Part shown: piece by piece, positions 12,125 through 22,435 of the stretch
Layout: every line of letters starts with the position of its first letter
How positions within the stretch are numbered: the first letter of the stretch is position 1
From: Lineolata rhizophorae
Lineage: Eukaryota > Ascomycota > Dothideomycetes > Lineolatales > Lineolataceae
Direction of reading: 5' to 3'
Assembly: GCA_010093515.1 (NCBI GenBank)
Contig: MU001671.1
Span: forward strand, 1,186,282-1,250,281
Length of the DNA stretch: 64,000 bases
The notes under the pieces: generated by a model
Told to the model about the DNA's origin: nothing
The model's input: only the letters and a program-made list of their open reading frames with translations
The model's database searches: none
Position numbers and translations under genes: made by a program

Positions 12125-14697
12125 ATGCTCCGCCCGCAAAGGGAAAGAAGCACCCCCTCCACCGGCCGAGGCAGCAGGGCCGGCCTGGGCACTGGCAAAC
12201 TCAATCCTCCACCCGCGGCATACATGTTCTGTCTGCTGGTCGGCTTCCGCCTGCTCAACACCCTTACTCTGCGGACCTTTTTCCAGCCGGACGAGTTCTT
12301 TCAGTCATTGGAACCAGCATGGCAGGCGGCGTTTGGGTCTCTCGGGACGCGGCGCGGTGCCTGGATTACTTGGGTAAGGGGGGTGACCAGCGAAAATTAC
12401 GTGAACACATTGGCCTTCAGCAACCCGTCGCGGCAGCATCACCAAGCGCCGAATAAACCCTAAAAGATCATTCGCTTACACTTTTTTTCTCTCTCCCCTT
12501 TTGCGGCTTCTGGCAGGAATGGACGTACCAGCTTCGATCCTCAATTCACCCGCTCCTCTTTTCCGGCGTGTACTGCGTCGCCGATCTGATTGCGAAAACT
12601 GTCGACGTCGAGCCAGGACTACGTGCCGATCTATTAGTTGCTGCACCTAAAATACTGCAGGCAGTAATTGCAGCGCTGCTAGATTTTGCCACCTGGAGGC
12701 TTTCAGCAAAATTCTTCGGGCTCCACAGCGGGGCGGCATGGACAACTGTAAGCGAACCTTAAACCCTACACGGGGGCCCGGCCCTTCCTATCTGTGCCAC
12801 CTTGGCGAGCAGAGTGGGACGGGAGTGATTGGTTGGTATCAGGGGAACGATACTACTACACTCCGTTCTACTCTGTACTCTACCTAGGCTCTCCGTGCTG
12901 CGCTACGCCAATTCGCTCTGGTAGAGCGTGTGCCGTTTACTTCTGTTCACTACTTGCCAGTAATAAAAAAAGAAGCCGAAAAGCACTTACTCACTGCCGT
13001 GCAGCTCGCCTTGACCCTTTGCAGCCCGTGGCAGTGGTTCTGCTCCACCCGCACTTTATCAAATTGCCTCGAGACTTGCCTGACTGCCACGGCGCTATGG
13101 CTGTGGCCCTGGCATTGGCCCGCGCCAACAACGTCCAATGACGTGCACGACGAGCAGGGGCTGCGCTCTGAAACCTATCGTGCATCTCGAACGAGCTCCT
13201 CCCGCTCTAGCGACTTGTCGAGGTGAACGTGTACCCAACCGAGGCCCTTACCAGGCATGCCTGACTGACTTTTTTCCCACTCGCCTTCGCTCATCCCAGC
13301 CTGCGCATGTCCCTTTTTCTAGCCGCTCTAGCCTGCATCCTGCGTCCAACGAATCTTCTGATCTGGCTCTGCGTCTGCACCGGCACGCTTCGAAATGCCA
13401 CGGCTCGCGAGACGCGGGTCCTTGTACGAGAGGCCGTCGTCCTTGGGTACGTATCTTACACCCCGCAAAAGGGTGCGAGTCCGATCACCAGTAAGGATCG
13501 TCGGCCGTATCTATCAAATATTACGCAGCCATCAGCCCCCATCGCGCTATTATTGCAGCTACACCCTCAATGCCTACCTAATCCCCCGTCCATTCACTAA
13601 CCTTGCCGTTGCGCCGGAACAGGTCCTTTGTTCTAGGTCTTTCCATCCTAGTGGACCGAGTCCATTATGGCTCGTGGACCTTGCCCCCGATTCGCTTCAT
13701 TTACTTCAACGTCGCGCAATCCCTCGCCGTCTTCTACGGCAAAAATCGCGCAGACTACTACTTCACCGAAGGGCTACCTTTGCTACTGACCACGGCCTTG
13801 CCATGGACCGTGATAGGCGTTGCTCGCGCCATTCGTGGGTTGATAAGGCCATGCCAGAATCCTGGCCAAGGCGCGGACGAAGCCCAGGTTCGACTCGGCC
13901 CACGCCTAAGGATCTTAGCCCTGACATGTCTTTTTGTAACGGCCGTACTAAGCCTCATCTCCCACAAGGAAGTGCGCTTTGCGTATCCACTACTTCCCAT
14001 CCTTCATGTGCTTGCCGCGGAGCCAGTCTATTCGTTTTTCTCGGTTTGGAGCAACGGTCGAAAAGCGTTGCTCTACGCATTGCTCGGTACTAACCTTGTC
14101 ATCGCCTGGTACACGTCGCAGGTGCACCAGCGTGGGGTCATCGACGTCATGACCTTTCTCCGGAAGGAGGGCTCCTCTATGTCATCTTCCCAGACCCGTT
14201 CCGCGGCGTTTCTGATGCCATGTCATAGCACGCCTTGGAGAAGCCATCTTGTCTTCGACAACCTTGAGGCTCAGGCATTAACCTGCGAGCCGCCCGTCCA
14301 CGTACCGCTCGCGGACCGCGATAGGTACCTGGACGAGGCGGACCAGTTCTATCTTGACCCGGTCAAGTGGCTGGACATCTCATGGCCCCAGGAGGTGGAC
14401 TCGGTTTCCTCCGAGTTCCGTGATGATGCCTCAGACGAAGGGGCTCAGAGTATACCTAAAAATTTGGCAGGGTCAAGAGGCAGTGGAGTTCAAGACGGCC
14501 AAGGAGGGAGATACTGGCCGGACTATCTAGTGTTCTTCGAACAATTGGAAGACACACTATCTTCGGTTCTAGATGGCAACTTGTATCACGAGTGCTGGAG
14601 AGGTTTCAACACCCACTGGCACGACGATTGGAGAAGGCACGGCGATGTCATCGTGTGGTGTATGGACAGAGGCGAAGATAATAAGACGTCCCGATAG
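12125..14697 (+). CDS. GPI10: GPI mannosyltransferase 3 (Gpi10/PIG-B), GT22 family
   Basis: Five exons (12125-12373, 12517-12747, 13005-13222, 13300-13446, 13623-14697) give 639 residues. This ER multi-spanning enzyme adds the third mannose to the GPI-anchor precursor using dolichol-phosphate mannose. Visible family marks are [18 protein letters not shown] near residues 49-66 (luminal loop with the Asp-Glu pair), [42 protein letters not shown] with [12 protein letters not shown], and [13 protein letters not shown]. The C-terminal part carries [12 protein letters not shown] and a soluble Trp-rich end. Exon 3 ends in a hydrophilic stretch of about 30 residues rich in Ser/Arg, kept because the GTGAAC donor at 13223 is the one in phase. 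The start is the first Met before the conserved part in a frame open from 11843. Its end lies 76 bp from the convergent DUF3984 gene. Confidence 0.9.
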
Positions 14698-14773
14698 AAC
14701 GTATTCATTACTACTATATACGATACTTCTTGCTTAGGAACAGAAAAAGCGACTACAAATTAGCACAGTCCCA

Positions 14774-16252
14774 TCATAGGATCACTTTTGAAGCCACGCT
14801 CAGCAACCACGCCGCATCGTGCCACCCTCCTTCTTCTTGAGCCGGTTCCTGCACCTCTACCGCCGGCTCACCGTGATGCTCCCCCGTGACAATGGACGCC
14901 GTGATGCGCTCGAGATCCTCCCTCCGTCTCGCCGCTTCCTCCCCCCTCCTCTTCTTCCCTTCTTCCTCCGCCTGGCTCACCGTCGTCGCCGCCGCCGCCG
15001 CCGCACCCGCGGCCGTTCCTTCACCCTCTTCGACATCACTCCCCTCGGCATCCTCGTCCACACTGAACAACGACCACCCAATCAGCCGATCAACCCAGCC
15101 GCCAAGCCCGAACGCGCCGCTCTCGCCCGCCAGCCGCGCGACCTCGGCCTCGTCCTCGATGGCCGCCTCGTCCTCGTCCGGGTCGCCCTCGACGAAATCG
15201 GGCTCCGCGGCCAGCACGACGTCGTCGCCGAAATAACCGCCGCCGCCCGTCTCTTCCCCGAGGGCCCCGCCCGTACGCGGCGTCCGCCACCCACCGGCGC
15301 CGTGCAGGTCGGGCCTGCTGCCGCCAACGCGGGATCCGTGGCGGCTCGCCCAGCGGCTGGCCGGCGCCGACGCGAGGCGCGAGCCCGAGCGGCGCGGGGT
15401 GCGCCCAGCCGCAGCATGGGCGGCGGGGGCGGCAGCGCCGAGCTCGTCGGCGGTGTCGTCGAAGGGGTCGCTGCTGGCGAGCGAGGCGCGCCTGAGCCGG
15501 AGCCGGAAGCGGTCGTCATCGCTGCCAAGGCGGCCGCCGCGACGCCCCGCGGCGCCCTCATCGTCAAGGCCGTCAGCTTCGGCGGAGTCGGAGTCGTCGT
15601 TGTCCTCGCTCGACCGTACCAACGACGTCGACGACGCGCGCGAGACGAGCCAGGCCTGGCCCTTGGACTCGCGGGCTTCGGCCGCGATGGCGAGGCCGGC
15701 GCGGTGCAGCCACTCATCCGCGCCCGTGTCGCGGCCGCCGGCGCTGGGCCCCAAGTAGCCCGCCGAGCGCCGCTTGGCGCTAGAGCCGGCGGGCGTCAGC
15801 GTCCCTGTCCGCGCCCCGTGGGGGAGCGGGCCCAAAGCGGAGGAGCCGCCGAGCAGCGCGGACGAGCTCTTCGCCTTCGTGATGTCGCCGGGCGCCAGGT
15901 CGGCGGCGTCAGGGCGGAGGCCCGGAGCGTGGCCAGAGTAGTAGTACATGGCGCGGTGGCCCCCGTGTTTTGAGGAGACGCCTTTGTTGCTGTGCAGGCG
16001 GCGGCGAGAAGGGCTCCGCCCGAGGATGCTGGGCGTGGTTGGGGCGGAGGCGTTGGCGATGTAGGAGGAGCGCGGGAAGGAGGGGTCGCCGCCGCCGGAG
16101 CCCGAGTGCTGGCTGCCAGAGCCGTCGTCGTCCGCGGCATCATCGATAGGGAAGCGCGAACTGAGCGGCGCGAGGGAGAGGTGGTGCAGGTTGGGGAAGG
16201 AGCGGCGCGAGGAGCGGGTGGAGTAGAAGGAAGGGGGGCTGCTCACTTCCAT
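14774..16252 (-). CDS. DUF3984-type fungal protein
   Basis: One exon, 492 residues, very GC-rich. The N-terminus reads RSFPNLHHLSLAPLSSRFPIDD, followed by SYIANASAPTTPSILGRS and a basic stretch. The recognisable core is DEWLHRAGLAIAAEARESKGQAWLVSRASSTSL (seen in pieces at about residues 180-213), which I associate with the fungal DUF3984 family. A second conserved-looking block, FGLGGWVDRLIGWSLFSVDED, lies near residue 380, and the protein ends HDAAWLLSVASKVIL. Between these are Gly/Ala/Asp-rich low-complexity stretches. No catalytic motif is visible and the function is unknown. Long frames on the opposite strand are by-products of the high GC content. The gene is convergent with GPI10. Confidence 0.8.
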   Translation of the reverse strand: MEVSSPPSFYSTRSSRRSFPNLHHLSLAPLSSRFPIDDAADDDGSGSQHSGSGGGDPSFPRSSYIANASAPTTPSILGRSPSRRRLHSNKGVSSKHGGHRAMYYYSGHAPGLRPDAADLAPGDITKAKSSSALLGGSSALGPLPHGARTGTLTPAGSSAKRRSAGYLGPSAGGRDTGADEWLHRAGLAIAAEARESKGQAWLVSRASSTSLVRSSEDNDDSDSAEADGLDDEGAAGRRGGRLGSDDDRFRLRLRRASLASSDPFDDTADELGAAAPAAHAAAGRTPRRSGSRLASAPASRWASRHGSRVGGSRPDLHGAGGWRTPRTGGALGEETGGGGYFGDDVVLAAEPDFVEGDPDEDEAAIEDEAEVARLAGESGAFGLGGWVDRLIGWSLFSVDEDAEGSDVEEGEGTAAGAAAAAATTVSQAEEEGKKRRGEEAARRREDLERITASIVTGEHHGEPAVEVQEPAQEEGGWHDAAWLLSVASKVIL

Positions 16253-16775
16253 GATGGGTCGGTTGCTTGAAGTAGAATACTACGAGAGGGAAGGAGGCAT
16301 AGATTGAATGTGTAGATTTGAGGTGCGTCTCGGTAAAATTATGTAGTAACAGAGCCACGAAGCAATTGAGAAGGTCAACGGGCAATACAAATGAAGAGAT
16401 GCGAGGTGGTGGGAGGTGGGTGGACAAATGTTGTGACGCGCCGGCTACCGAGCGGCCGTCCAATCATGTCGCCGAGACCTGATCAGCATGTGCTTTCTTG
16501 GCATCCGTGAGAGTCGTGGTCGTACATCACGACCACCTGCCTACTTAATAACAAACACATTTTGCAAGAGTTTTTTTGTCCTCCCTTTTTCTCTCTTTGC
16601 TTTCTTTTTTCAATCTTTTGTATCTAGTTTGCCATTGCACAACAGCCTCTCAAGCCGCAAATCACCAACTAGGTAGCTACTAGCGATTTGGACCAAATAC
16701 AAATAATCAATCAACATCTAGCCTTACTATTAATCCGCCAAGCACTCTAGATGACATTCACTCCGTCTCATCCGG
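16253..16775. other. Intergenic between DUF3984 and GNAT genes
   Basis: About 520 bp, with pyrimidine-rich stretches around 16565-16625. It carries the DUF3984 promoter and the acetyltransferase 3' UTR. No coding signal is visible. Confidence 0.5.
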
Positions 16776-17261
16776 TCACGAAAGTGTACACGATAGAAAA
16801 ACGGCTCCTGGTATAGGATTGTCGTAGTATGGACTTGTTTCCACAAAACCGAATTTCTTGTACAGCGATCTCGCCTGGACCATCTTGTCGAGCGAATCAA
16901 GCTTCATTTCCCGATATCCTTTGCTGGCCGCGTCGTCGATAATGGCCTTCACCAAGGCATGTCCCAGTCGCAGTCCTCGTGCGTCCGGCGAGACGTACAG
17001 GCGCTTCATTTCGCAGCAACCCTCTTCGTCCATAGGGCGCAGTGCTACGCAGCCGATCGGGCGCCTGTTCCTATCGCGAGCCAGGAGCAGTTCCCCCTTT
17101 GGGGGTGCATACTTTCCGGGCATTGCTCTTTTTTCGCCTTCAAAATCTTGAAAGGTGAGATCAATTCCGAGCCACTCTACGTATGCGATGAAGAGTTGCA
17201 TAACATGGTCGATATCGAGAGAGCTCCTTGCAGGCTCGATGCGGTATGACTCAGAGTCCAT
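16776..17261 (-). CDS. GNAT-family N-acetyltransferase
   Basis: Single exon, 161 residues, the usual length for a one-domain GNAT protein. Motif order: IGCVALRPMDEEGCCEMKRLYVSPDARGLRLGHALV around residues 69-104 (read in parts), which gives strands beta4/beta5 and the acetyl-CoA pyrophosphate loop as RGLRLG; then IIDDAASKGYREMKLDSL; then ARSLYKKFGFVE, the usual C-terminal helix-strand with a conserved Tyr. It transfers an acetyl group from acetyl-CoA to a small amine or amino acid; the acceptor cannot be told from sequence. Tyr/Phe and Pro residues in SPYYDNPIPGAVFL close the fold. The start at 17261 is the first Met of the frame, only two residues before the YRIEPA strand. Confidence 0.9.
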   Translation of the reverse strand: MDSESYRIEPARSSLDIDHVMQLFIAYVEWLGIDLTFQDFEGEKRAMPGKYAPPKGELLLARDRNRRPIGCVALRPMDEEGCCEMKRLYVSPDARGLRLGHALVKAIIDDAASKGYREMKLDSLDKMVQARSLYKKFGFVETSPYYDNPIPGAVFLSCTLS

Positions 17262-18503
17262 CGGATCGAAGTTCTTTCTTAGCCTCTATCGGAGAGCTGA
17301 TCGAACAAAGTTGGAATTAATATCATGCCGACACCAATGTAGATATGACTCATCAGCAGCTTCAGAGGTGCTAACCAGATGAACAGAAGAATTCAGGTTA
17401 AGGCAGCTTACTTACTAGTAAACTATAAATCCATCAGGATAAAAACTCCACAATGTTTGCGAAGGCAAAAACAACTCCAATAGCTTTAGGAATTGACTCG
17501 TGTTGCCAGAAGTGGGCGCTCCGTCCTATCCCCACTTAGCGCTATCACGTGTCCGCCCGAAAGAGCAACCAGTATAACCAGCTTACTTCAAAGTGTGAAT
17601 CAGCACCATAACCCATTTTTTGTTAGCAAATACCTGACTATGTGTCCCTTGGTTCAGTTTGATTGTTAAGTATTTTTTGTATTTGTGCATCACCCGTCGA
17701 AGACATTAAGGGGACTGTCAGTCATCATGATGATCAAACATAACCAAGAGACCTTCACTCCGTTCTATTGTATCAGAATAAACTCCAACGCCACGTATAT
17801 TGCTATATACCCAAACCTCTAACATTTGAATTGTTTTAAATATGACGGGCAAAATATTAGGGACGCTGAGACCAAGGTATAGTTAGGTTGCGAATTTGTG
17901 GCGTTACGGCGCAGGCGGGCCTTATTCTGTTCGGTTGTCAATTCGGGAAATGGTGGTTTGTACCCTGGCACTACCTACCCTGGTACTGCCTTCGTCTACA
18001 AGGTGATTCCAAGGTTCAACATCAGGAACTCCCGCGCACAAAAATCTATTTGCGCACATTAATACCTAGCTACTCTCTTTCTCTCACTTTACTCTTCAGC
18101 TTCTTCATCTTACCCCGCCTTGTACGAACCCATCTATCCCACACTGTTTTTATCAGGATCGCCATCAGAAAGTTTATACCCGGCGTTGCCAAAGATGTCT
18201 CAACTCATGGCCATCATGTTCCTCTTTTCGTTGTACAGCTTGTAGAGGAGTTACTGTAACTATTGCTCTCGAACTACATCCCGATATCTCAGCAGAGACA
18301 CCCTCATTTCAAAATCATATCATCGATTCTGGTCACTACGTGCCTTGGGCCTTGCTCCCACTGGTATTGCGTACGCGATCTCTGGCCTTCGGGTAGACTG
18401 GAGAGTCATCCATCATCGTCACTCCACAACCCGTCTTCACTACAGCTCTCGCGTTTAGATCGTCCCACTCACACGTTACTGTACCTCCTATTTTAGCACC
18501 AAT
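17262..18503. other. AT-rich intergenic region between divergent GNAT and phosphatase genes
   Basis: About 1.2 kb holding the two promoters. A CT-rich stretch (about 18060-18120) probably belongs to the leader of the downstream phosphatase gene. Open frames here (the longest at 17888-18259) look random. Confidence 0.5.
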
Positions 18504-19787
18504 ATGCCTTCCTTCGGCGAATTAGTCTCTCCCGCGGGCCGGGATTCATCAACCAACTTTAACGCTCTCTTCAGTATCACTGATTTTGACGCCAACGGCA
18601 ATTCCCAGAGGCTTAATGAGGCACACCAGCCAGAAAGGAGTAGCTTGAGGAATCCCGAGATCAAGAGTCTCGACAGTGACATCTTATCGGACACTAGTCA
18701 CTCTTTCAACATGACCTACATAGGCGAGGATTTCAAGAGCGGGCCCATGGACGCGTATATCGGTCCGGTCTTCGCACAAGACTATCTCAACGAGTACTTC
18801 GGGGAGAGTTTCGACTGGAACGCCACCGGTAGTTCTGACCAACGCAACCAGGCAGTTTCTCTGGGTGCGTTGGAGAAAACAAACTCCGCTATTCCCGACG
18901 GTCCTGTCCAGGTCCCTGAAGCTCAGCTGACGATGAGTGCCAACCCTTCCGAAAACACGCAAGGTACGTACAATAAACTATAAACCGGGTTTCTTCTTGC
19001 CCCATATACAACTAAAATAGCAAGCAGAACAAAGTGGGAACTTAGATGTTAGCGTGCCTAAGCCTTCCGTTAAGAGAAGGCTAAGTTCCTTGAGCTGTTC
19101 AATGGCGGTTCCACCTAATTACGGAGCCGTCGTTCCAGGGAATATTTATAGGTCAGGATTTCCGGGGGCGGAACATTTGGATTTCTTGAAGAGTCTAAAG
19201 CTCAAAACAATCATGTTCGTTTTCCTAGTTCGGGACTCGATGGCCTTTGCTGATTAGAAACTTATAGCACTCTTGTCGATACGGTCTACCCGGAGAGCCA
19301 TACCAAGTTTCTTGGCGAGAACGGGATCACCCACATTAGGGTCGTGCTCCCTGCGAACAAAGACTTGGTCGAGATGACTCTGGAGCAAATGTGCAAAGTT
19401 ATTAGTTACATAAACACTCCTTCGAACTGGCCTTTGCTCATTCACTGCAATAAGGGCAAGGTTCGTTGCGATGATTCCCTCACTTTTTTGTTTCTTCCTT
19501 CCTTCCTTTCTTCTTTTAAAAAGCAGAGAGACAAGAACTAATTTGACTGTTTATAGCATCGTACTGGGTGCGCTGTCGCCTGTTACCAGCAGTACGTCAA
19601 TGGGAAGAAAACTGTCGACTGTTCCCTCGAAGAGTACACCACTTATGCCGGCAAAAAAGCTCGTAAGATGGACGAGATGTTTATTGAAGGCTTTGATGTC
19701 TTCGCCGCCAGTGGTTTAATATTGGGAATGTCTTACCAACCTCTGGGGGGAACCGAGTTCTCTCTATGTGCTATGGAGGACTTTTAG
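18504..19787 (+). CDS. Siw14-like atypical dual-specificity (tyrosine) phosphatase
   Basis: Four exons (18504-18963, 19028-19214, 19268-19460, 19557-19787) give 356 residues. The first ~165 residues are acidic and polar with no recognisable fold. The phosphatase domain then follows: NYGAVVPGNIYRSGFPGAEH, LKSLKLKTIITLVD, IRVVLPANKD, the P-loop HCNKGKHRTG (Cys276, Arg282, the C-x5-R signature), and EEYTTYAGKKARKMDEMFIEGFD. This order is that of the Siw14/Oca group; yeast Siw14 removes the beta-phosphate of 5-InsP7, and related members act on phosphoproteins. Intron 3 lies exactly inside the active-site loop (between K280 and H281). Two introns use GTTCGT donors. The last ~20 residues after FAASG are not family-like, so a further 3' intron is possible. 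Confidence 0.85.
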
Positions 19788-20876
19788 ATACCCTAACAGG
19801 AAGACTTCCCCGGTGCTTCGGAAGATTGACGTTCAAGAGGCAGAAGTGGCGTTAGGATGGACGGTATACCACGGTGAGAACAACGGGCTATTTGAGTAGA
19901 CTCGTTGCGTCCTGCTCGGTTTAGATGTCTTTAGGCGTTTGGTTAGGCGGGCGTTTTACGACGATGTAAGATAGTACGGACGCCTTAAAACTCTGTTACG
20001 GGGTGTCCATTGTGTAAACCTATTGCTTAATTGGTTAAGGAGTAAATAGTTATCCTGCTATAATGAAAGAAGACGGTTTGGTTATCCGTGCTTCTCGGAC
20101 TGTCTGTCAATTCGGTAGAGGAGGTACGAAGTATCTAATATGCACCTGCACTGCGTAGAGGTGAGCGTGCGCCAAGTGACCGGCACGTTGCGTGACTAAT
20201 TAGTTCGTGTCGCTTTCACATGCCTTTCATCCTGTGCAGCTCAAGGGTGTTGGGGCTTGGGCAACTAGTGCCGGGGAGCACAAGAAGCTTTGGGAAGCGC
20301 GTCACAGCACTATCGCGACGGAAATGGTGGTGACACGCGGGTCGCTGGCAGACCAAAGGGCATTATATAGGAAACTGGCGGCTGACACGATCATCACGCC
20401 GCAGCAGCACTGGTAGGGTTGGGCAGCAGTCGTCTCTTTGTGCGAGGGCGTTTGTAGCGCGCAAGCCAGCCTATGCATCAAGATGACTGTGGCGAAGATC
20501 GGCAGACGGAGCAGGGGCCAATCAGGCGCGCCGGGGCCCGCCACCAAAGCGCAGCAACCCCTCCATTGAATTGCAAGCCCGCAACATCATCGTTCACGCA
20601 GCAAACCCCGTCCTCTCCTCGCCCCGGCGGGCTCCTACTTGTCGCACCGTCCACACTACCCGCTGGACCCCGCAACACCAAGGAGCCCTTAACGCTCGCC
20701 CGCCTTCCACTCGCCCCGCACCCTACCTCTCCTTCACAACAGACGCACCTACCTTCCTCCCCCGGCCGCGTCGCGCTCCGACTGTGCGCTCGTCTTGATG
20801 GAGCAAACCTGGCTACTGGCCTTATCGCGATTGCCTTGAGGACCTGCTAGGTCTTCAACAGCTAGCGATAGCCAGG
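19788..20876. other. Intergenic between phosphatase and carrier genes
   Basis: About 1.1 kb, AT-rich on the left (phosphatase 3' UTR) and GC-rich, CCGC/CCTC-rich on the right (leader of the carrier gene). No supportable gene. Confidence 0.5.
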
Positions 20877-22435
20877 ATGCCTGAGCCACGCGACGAATCG
20901 AAGCCATTGCCGCCACCGTCGAAGAAGCTGCCGGCTTCAGATGTTCTGCTGAAGACCGAGCAGGCCAAGCGGTGGATGAAGCGCTACCGCACCGAGGTCG
21001 CGGCCAGCTCCAGCAGCTTGCTTTCCACCTTTGTCGCCGTAAGTTTGCCTCGACTGCCTCTGCGACATCTATCTACGAATTTCCACATCGTGGATTACTG
21101 ACGTTTGGTGCCGCGCAGTATCCGCTCGATTCCGTCAAGACTCGCATGCAAGCGTACGCCCTTCGCTTTCCCGCCGACCTAGGTCGGCGACCTTGGAAGA
21201 TCTGTAAACTGACACAGCGAGCTAGCTACAAATTCGCCTCGTTCGCCGACTGCGTCCAAATTACGTACAAGACCGAGGGTTTCAAAGGCTTCTGGCGAGG
21301 TGCGTTTTCGTGGAGATCGTGTGACGGCCTGCCGTATCTGGGTACCGTGCTGACCAATGTTTTGGCGTGGCAGGCGTATGGTCGCCACTTGCAAGCATTA
21401 CTCTTGTCCGCACCGCGTCCTTTTCCATCTACCAGAAAGCGAAATACACCTACGACGATTGGATTCATCGCGCGACCGGCCACTCACCTCTCGTCATCGC
21501 CAACACCCGCGATGCCCTCCCTAATCTTTTCACGGTCGGCTGCTTCGGCGCCGCTGGAGCTACATCTGGAGCTCTTATCACAGCAATTGCCTGTAAGCCC
21601 TCGCTACGATACCTTATACCTACTTAGCTGCGGGAACGTTAGGCCTAACTGTCTCTAGGCCCCTTCGAACTGACGAAGCTAAGCGCACAAATCTCGGTTT
21701 TGATGGCGAAGCGCAATCCAAATTCCGGGAGCGATGAAGTCATCCGCCAGAGCTACCAAGAGAAAGGCACCTTTCGAACTGCTCAGAACATCGTCAAGCA
21801 TAGAGGGTTCATGGGCCTTTACTCTGGTTTCCACTTCCACCTCTGTGAGTCTGAGACGCAGCTTTATTTTGAACAGGCCGTTGAGTATTCGCTAACAGCG
21901 CCGTGCTCTTCGAAGTGCGCGACACATTCGGTACCGCCATCTACTTTATGACGTACGAGAGCTCAAAGCAGCTCCTTGCCAATGCGCGAGGCAATTCGCC
22001 AACATCGCCCTTTGCTGTTGTTATTGCCGGTGGACTCTGCGGCATTGTCAGTTGGGCAGCGGTATGTGAAATTGCTGCATGACTGTGCCCAAATGAATAA
22101 TGCTGACAGCACCAGATCTACCCAATTGACTCAGCAAAGAGCATCTACCAACGGAATTGCCTCACAAGTCATAGAGACAGGACGCATACGCCGAAGATTC
22201 AGTTCTTCAATCCTCGCATGTATAGAGGTATGGTCCCAGCAACAAAGTATAACTTTTGAAAGATTCGCTTCAGGCTAATAGGATTTTTTATCCTCATGCA
22301 GGTCTCGGCGTATCGATGAGCCGCTCGTGCGTCATCAACGCAATTTTCTTCTCGGCGTTCGAGATTATGAAGAAATGGGTCAACAGGCTGGAGGTCGATG
22401 AGGAACTTCTGCGCGCGAATCGACCGAATACTTGA
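20877..22435 (+). CDS. Mitochondrial carrier family (SLC25) protein
   Basis: Eight exons (20877-21038, 21119-21153, 21226-21299, 21374-21592, 21659-21844, 21916-22061, 22116-22227, 22302-22435) give 355 residues. All seven introns are 54-80 nt and keep phase. The three tandem carrier repeats each show the PX[DE]XX[KR] signature: PLDSVK at 56-61, PFELTK at 165-170, PIDSAK at 277-282. Other family-like stretches are DCVQITYKTEGFKGFWRG, SPLASITLVRTASFSIYQKAKY and FGTAIYFMTYESSKQ. It should span the inner membrane six times and exchange a metabolite between matrix and cytosol. The substrate is not readable with confidence; the RTASFSIYQ segment is typical of a fungal subgroup near carnitine/amino-acid carriers. 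A polar 50-residue N-terminal extension precedes repeat 1. Confidence 0.9.

Noticed and set aside
15082-15973. Long frames on both strands over the DUF3984 gene
   Set aside because: Arg/Pro/Ala products of very GC-rich DNA; only the frame at 14774-16252 carries the conserved blocks.
17888-18259. 123-codon plus-strand frame before the phosphatase
   Set aside because: No family pattern; its hydrophobic part comes from a CT-rich leader-like tract.
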